Of a stretch of DNA of 24,151 nt, positions 20,265 through 24,151 are shown piece after piece. The stretch comes from CAZYYO01 sp964650965 (GTDB taxonomy: Bacteria; Bacillota; Clostridia; Lachnospirales; Lachnospiraceae), in the NCBI GenBank assembly GCA_964650965.1, contig CAZYYO010000040.1:1-24151 (forward strand), read 5' to 3'. Numbering within the stretch: the stretch's first letter is position 1; every line of letters starts with the position of its first letter. A program made the position numbers and the translations under genes. The notes below the pieces were generated by a model, which was not told the origin of the DNA, searched no databases, and was given only the letters and a program-made list of their open reading frames with translations.

Positions 20265-22919
20265 ATGAGCAAAGAATTAGCAAAAACATACGACCCACAA
20301 GGGCTGGAGGACCGCCTGTACCATAAATGGGAGGAGAATGGATATTTCCATGCAGAGCCTGACCGGAGCAAGAAACCATTTACCATTGTAATGCCACCAC
20401 CAAATATTACAGGACAGCTTCACATGGGCCATGCCCTGGATAATACCATGCAGGATATTCTGATTCGTTATAAGAGAATGCAGGGATATAATGCCTTATG
20501 GCAGCCGGGATGCGATCATGCCAGCATTGCAACTGAGGTTAAGATTATTGAGAAGCTGAAGGAAGAAGGCATCTCCAAGGAAGATTTAGGAAGAGAGAAG
20601 TTCTTAGACAGAGCCTGGGAGTGGAAGGAAGAATACGGCGGACGTATTGTATCACAGCTTAAGAAGATTGGTTCTTCTGCAGACTGGGAACGGGAACGCT
20701 TTACCATGGATGAAGGCTGCTCCAAGGCAGTAGAGGAAGTATTTGTTAAGCTGTATAATGAGGGCTATATCTATAAAGGCAACCGTATTATCAACTGGTG
20801 CCCTGTGTGCCAGACCTCTATTTCCGACGCAGAGGTAGAGCATGAGGAGCAGGAAGGACATTTCTGGCATATTAAATATCCGGTTGTGGGAGAAGAAGGC
20901 AGATTTGTTCAGTTTGCTACCACAAGACCAGAAACCATGTTAGGAGATACAGCACTGGCTGTAAATCCTCAGGATGAACGTTACCAGGATATCGTTGGTA
21001 AGACCTGCATGCTTCCATTTATGAATCGTGAGATTCCTATTGTAAGCGACGAATATGTTGATATGGAATTTGGAACCGGTGTGGTTAAGATTACACCAGC
21101 CCATGACCCTAACGATTTCGAGGTTGGCAAGCGTCATGACCTGCCAGTGATTAATATTCTAAATGATGATGCAACCATTAATGAAAATGGTGGCAAGTTC
21201 CAGGGTATGGACCGCTACGAGGCAAGAACTGAGATTGTAAAGGAATTAGAAGAAATGGGACTTCTTGTGAAAATCGAGAAGCACGTTCATAACGTAGGTA
21301 CCCATGATCGTTGTAAAACCACTATTGAGCCTATGGTAAAGCCTCAGTGGTTTGTTGCCATGGAAGAATTAGCCAAGCCTGCCATCGAGGCAATTAAATC
21401 AGAAGAGCTGAAATTTGTTCCGGAAAGATTCGATAAGACTTATCTTCACTGGTTAGAGAATATCAGAGACTGGTGTATTTCCCGTCAGCTATGGTGGGGA
21501 CACAGAATCCCGGCTTATATCTGTCCGGAATGTGGAGAAATTGTAGTTGCCAAGGCTGCGGATGCACCAGACACCTGTCCAAAATGCGGACATCAGGGAA
21601 TGAATCAGGACCCGGACACCTTAGATACCTGGTTCTCCTCAGCACTGTGGCCCTTCTCAACCTTAGGATGGCCGGACAAGACAGAGGATTTGGATTATTT
21701 CTATCCCACCAATGTACTGGTTACCGGATACGATATTATCTTCTTCTGGGTTGTGCGTATGGTATTTTCAGGCTATGCCCACACAGGGAAATCTCCATTT
21801 AGTACCGTATTGATTCACGGACTGGTTCGTGACTCACAGGGACGTAAGATGAGCAAATCTCTGGGAAATGGAATTGACCCATTAGAGGTTATTGATAAAT
21901 ATGGAGCAGATGCCCTTCGCCTTACCTTAATTACAGGAAATGCACCTGGAAATGATATGCGTTTCTATTGGGAACGTGTAGAAGCCAGCCGTAACTTCGC
22001 CAATAAGGTGTGGAATGCCAGCCGATTCATTATGATGAATCTGGAGGGAACAGAGATTACCAAGCCGGCAGATGCGGAGCTTCGGGCAGCAGATAAATGG
22101 ATTTTATCCACCGTAAATACCTTAGCACAGGATGTTACGGAGAACATGGATAAATTCGAATTGGGAATTGCAGTCCAGAAGGTATATGACTTTATCTGGG
22201 ATGAATTCTGTGACTGGTATATCGAAATTGTAAAACCTAGAATGTACAATAAGGAAGAGAATCCAGCTTCTGCCAATGCAGCATTATGGACTTTGAAAAC
22301 GGTCTTGACCAATGCACTGAAATTACTTCATCCATATATGCCATTTATTACAGAGGAAATCTTCTGTACGCTGCATCCAGAGGAAGATACCATTATGTTA
22401 TCTCAGTGGCCGGTATTTACCCAGGAGTGGAGCTTCCCACAGGAAGAGGATATTGTAGCCAGAGCCAAGGATTTGGTTAAGGGAATTCGTAATGTTCGCA
22501 CAGATATGGATGTTCCACCAAGCAGAAAGGCAAAGGTATATATTACCTCACAGGATGAGAAGGTAAGAGCAATTTTTGCAGAGAATCAGGATGTATATAT
22601 GCCCCTGGCTGGTGCCAATGAGCTGGAAGTACAGGCAGATAAGACCGGTATTTCAGAGGATGCCGTGTCTGTTGTGATTCCAGATGCAGTTGTTTATATT
22701 CCATTAGAGGACCTGGTAGATTTTGAGAAAGAGAAGGAACGTCTTACCAAGGAGAAAGAAAAGCTTACCAAGGAGCTGGCCCGTTCTAAGGGAATGCTTA
22801 GCAATGAACGCTTTTTGAGCAAGGCTCCAAAAGAGAAGGTTCAGGAAGAAGAAGATAAGCTTGCTAAGTATCAGCAAATGATGGAACAGGTAGAAGCACG
22901 TCTTGCACAGATGAAATAG
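20265..22919 (+). CDS. valS: Valyl-tRNA synthetase
   Basis: A full-length class I aminoacyl-tRNA synthetase of 884 residues that charges tRNA-Val. The first ATP-binding signature is H53-M-G-H56, inside MPPPNITGQLHMGHA, a typical ValRS start. The KMSKS motif is at 528-532 (GRKMSKSLGNGIDP). The editing domain (about 190-340) has TTRPETMLGDTA. A zinc ribbon with Cys at 420, 423, 438 and 441 lies in the catalytic insertion. The C-terminal ~65 residues form the charged coiled-coil arm of ValRS (EKERLTKEKEKLTKELARSK) that contacts the tRNA. AGGAG (20251-20255) is 9 bases before the ATG. Expression is set by the T-box leader at 19952-20212. deoC follows 9 bases after the stop in the same operon. Confidence 0.98.
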   Translation: MSKELAKTYDPQGLEDRLYHKWEENGYFHAEPDRSKKPFTIVMPPPNITGQLHMGHALDNTMQDILIRYKRMQGYNALWQPGCDHASIATEVKIIEKLKEEGISKEDLGREKFLDRAWEWKEEYGGRIVSQLKKIGSSADWERERFTMDEGCSKAVEEVFVKLYNEGYIYKGNRIINWCPVCQTSISDAEVEHEEQEGHFWHIKYPVVGEEGRFVQFATTRPETMLGDTALAVNPQDERYQDIVGKTCMLPFMNREIPIVSDEYVDMEFGTGVVKITPAHDPNDFEVGKRHDLPVINILNDDATINENGGKFQGMDRYEARTEIVKELEEMGLLVKIEKHVHNVGTHDRCKTTIEPMVKPQWFVAMEELAKPAIEAIKSEELKFVPERFDKTYLHWLENIRDWCISRQLWWGHRIPAYICPECGEIVVAKAADAPDTCPKCGHQGMNQDPDTLDTWFSSALWPFSTLGWPDKTEDLDYFYPTNVLVTGYDIIFFWVVRMVFSGYAHTGKSPFSTVLIHGLVRDSQGRKMSKSLGNGIDPLEVIDKYGADALRLTLITGNAPGNDMRFYWERVEASRNFANKVWNASRFIMMNLEGTEITKPADAELRAADKWILSTVNTLAQDVTENMDKFELGIAVQKVYDFIWDEFCDWYIEIVKPRMYNKEENPASANAALWTLKTVLTNALKLLHPYMPFITEEIFCTLHPEEDTIMLSQWPVFTQEWSFPQEEDIVARAKDLVKGIRNVRTDMDVPPSRKAKVYITSQDEKVRAIFAENQDVYMPLAGANELEVQADKTGISEDAVSVVIPDAVVYIPLEDLVDFEKEKERLTKEKEKLTKELARSKGMLSNERFLSKAPKEKVQEEEDKLAKYQQMMEQVEARLAQMK

Positions 22920-22928
22920 GAGGATGCT

Positions 22929-23579
22929 ATGGATGTAAATGAAATCTTAAGCAAGGTTGACCATACCCTGTTAGGGGTAGATTGCACCTGGGAGGATATT
23001 AGAGCCATTTGTGATGATGGTATGACATATCATACAGCTTCCGTATGTATTCCGGCATCCTTTGTGGCACAGGCAGCCACTTATGTGAAGCAGCAGCTTC
23101 CTATCTGTACGGTTATCGGATTCCCCAATGGATATTCTACCACCGCAGCCAAGTGCTTCGAAGCCACAGATGCAGTGGACAATGGTGCTACAGAAATCGA
23201 CATGGTAATTAATGTTGGCTGGGTGAAGGAAGGAAAGTATGACCAGCTGTTACAGGAAATCAATCAGGTGAAAGAGGCTTGTCAGGGACATCTTCTTAAG
23301 GTGATTATTGAAACCTGCCTTCTTACCACAGAAGAGAAAATTAAGATGTGTGAGGTAGTGTCCAGCTCCAATGCAGATTATATTAAGACCTCCACAGGCT
23401 TTTCTACAGCCGGAGCCACCTTTGAAGATGTTGCCCTAATGAAAGCACATATGACTGGTGGCAAGAAGATAAAAGCGGCAGGAGGCATCAAGGATTTGGA
23501 GGATGCCAGGCATTTCCTGGAGCTGGGAGCAGACCGCTTGGGAACCAGTCGTGTGGTTCGTGCAGTGAAGAATCTGTAG
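22929..23579 (+). CDS. deoC: Deoxyribose-phosphate aldolase
   Basis: A class I aldolase of 216 residues that splits 2-deoxyribose 5-phosphate into glyceraldehyde 3-phosphate and acetaldehyde in deoxynucleoside breakdown. The Schiff-base lysine is K153 in YIKTSTGF, with the partner catalytic residues D91 (EIDMVINVG) and K182 (KIKAAGGI). Length and motifs are standard. AGGAGG (22918-22923) overlaps the valS stop and is 5 bases before the ATG, so the two are translationally close and cotranscribed. The metabolic link is to the cytidine deaminase gene 117 bases downstream rather than to valS. Confidence 0.97.
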   Translation: MDVNEILSKVDHTLLGVDCTWEDIRAICDDGMTYHTASVCIPASFVAQAATYVKQQLPICTVIGFPNGYSTTAAKCFEATDAVDNGATEIDMVINVGWVKEGKYDQLLQEINQVKEACQGHLLKVIIETCLLTTEEKIKMCEVVSSSNADYIKTSTGFSTAGATFEDVALMKAHMTGGKKIKAAGGIKDLEDARHFLELGADRLGTSRVVRAVKNL

Positions 23580-23627
23580 ATATAATGTAAATGATATAAA
23601 TTAACCTGTTGCAGCAGTGAAAAAGGC

Positions 23628-23656
23628 TCGACAGATAGTCAAAATCCTCTTATAAT
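23628..23656 (+). promoter_or_regulatory. Promoter of cdd
   Basis: TCGACA (23628-23633) and TATAAT (23651-23656) are 17 bases apart, about 40 bases before the cdd start codon. Cdd can thus be expressed independently of the valS T-box. Confidence 0.65.
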
Positions 23657-23696
23657 GAGTATAGTTGTATTTATCTCAGGATAGGAGGATTTTTGT

Positions 23697-24107
23697 ATGG
23701 ATGATATGGAATTGGTACAGCTGGCAAGGCAGGCAATGACATATTCTTATTCTCCTTATTCCCACTGTAAGGTAGGAGCAGCACTGTTAACCCAGGAAGG
23801 CAAGGTGTTTACCGGCTGTAATATTGAAAATGCTGCCTATGGTCCTACCAATTGTGCAGAGCGAACGGCAATCTTTAAGGCAGTAAGTGAAGGATACCGA
23901 ACCTTTTTGGCCATTGCAATCGCAGGAGGAGTGCATGGCCAGGTTACGAAGCCATTTCCACCCTGTGGCGTATGCCGCCAGGTAATGCGGGAATTTTGTG
24001 ATAATAGCTTTCGAATTCTGTTGGCTGACAGGGAGGAATTTGTAGTTCGAACCTTGGGAGAACTTTTACCAGACAGCTTTTTGCCAGCAGATATTTCTAT
24101 GAAATAA
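23697..24107 (+). CDS. cdd: Cytidine deaminase
   Basis: A 136-residue zinc enzyme of the homotetrameric cytidine deaminase type, converting cytidine and deoxycytidine to the uridine forms in pyrimidine salvage. The active-site motif is C53-A-E55 (GPTNCAERTAIF) with E55 as proton shuttle. The other zinc ligands are C90 and C93 in PPCGVCRQ. The substrate-binding SPYSHCKVGAAL and FTGCNIENAAYG segments are intact, and the length is normal. An AGGAGG site is 8 bases before the ATG. It lies after deoC, its partner in nucleoside catabolism, but has its own promoter. No terminator is visible before the window end. Confidence 0.97.
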   Translation: MDDMELVQLARQAMTYSYSPYSHCKVGAALLTQEGKVFTGCNIENAAYGPTNCAERTAIFKAVSEGYRTFLAIAIAGGVHGQVTKPFPPCGVCRQVMREFCDNSFRILLADREEFVVRTLGELLPDSFLPADISMK

Positions 24108-24141
24108 TACACATGGAGTAAGCCATAGAAGGGTTGACGAA

Positions 24142-24151
24142 ATGGAACAAA
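24142..24151 (+). CDS. Possible start of a further gene (cut by window edge)
   Basis: An ATG at 24142 is preceded by AGAAGGG about 8 bases upstream, and three codons (Met-Glu-Gln) plus one base are in the window. In many Firmicutes era follows cdd, but nothing here identifies the product. Confidence 0.2.

Overview
The window looks like chromosomal DNA from a low-to-medium G+C anaerobic Firmicute, most likely a gut Clostridia/Lachnospiraceae-type bacterium. This is inferred from the strong AGGAGG ribosome sites, a T-box leader on valS, domain-inverted family 3 glycosidases, a Cys-type sulfatase and LplA-type sugar-binding lipoproteins. No rRNA, tRNA, transposase, CRISPR array or phage gene was seen.

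Region 1 (1-17193) is a Gram-positive glycan-use locus. It opens with the last 19 codons of what looks like a sugar ABC permease. Next come a GH3 glycosidase and a sulfatase in one tight operon, then an AraC regulator and a large solute-binding lipoprotein. A second AraC regulator lies on the minus strand, divergent from a second paralogous binding lipoprotein followed by a GH1 beta-glucosidase. A third, cupin-type AraC regulator on the minus strand is divergent from a second GH3 enzyme. The enzymes have no visible export signals while the binding proteins are lipoproteins. The implied route is capture of a (probably sulfated) beta-linked glycoside outside, import by the upstream permeases, and desulfation and hydrolysis in the cytoplasm. 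GH3, binding protein and two of the regulators each occur twice, so the locus looks partly duplicated.

Region 2 (17213-19865) is a self-contained three-gene cassette: a secreted 239-residue protein of unknown function, a BlaI/MecI-type repressor and a BlaR1-type M56 membrane metalloprotease. A sigma-A-type promoter (TTGACT-N17-TATAAT) lies inside a perfect 42-base palindrome that carries two TACANNTGTA boxes and has the -10 hexamer exactly at its centre. The protease lacks the penicillin-sensor domain and no beta-lactamase is present. The signal sensed and the job of the secreted protein are therefore open. This is the best candidate here for an undescribed system.

Region 3 (19917-24151) is housekeeping: a valine T-box riboswitch with a GTA specifier and a clear terminator controls valS, with deoC directly behind it. 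Then comes cdd (cytidine deaminase) on its own promoter, and possibly the first codons of another gene at the window edge.
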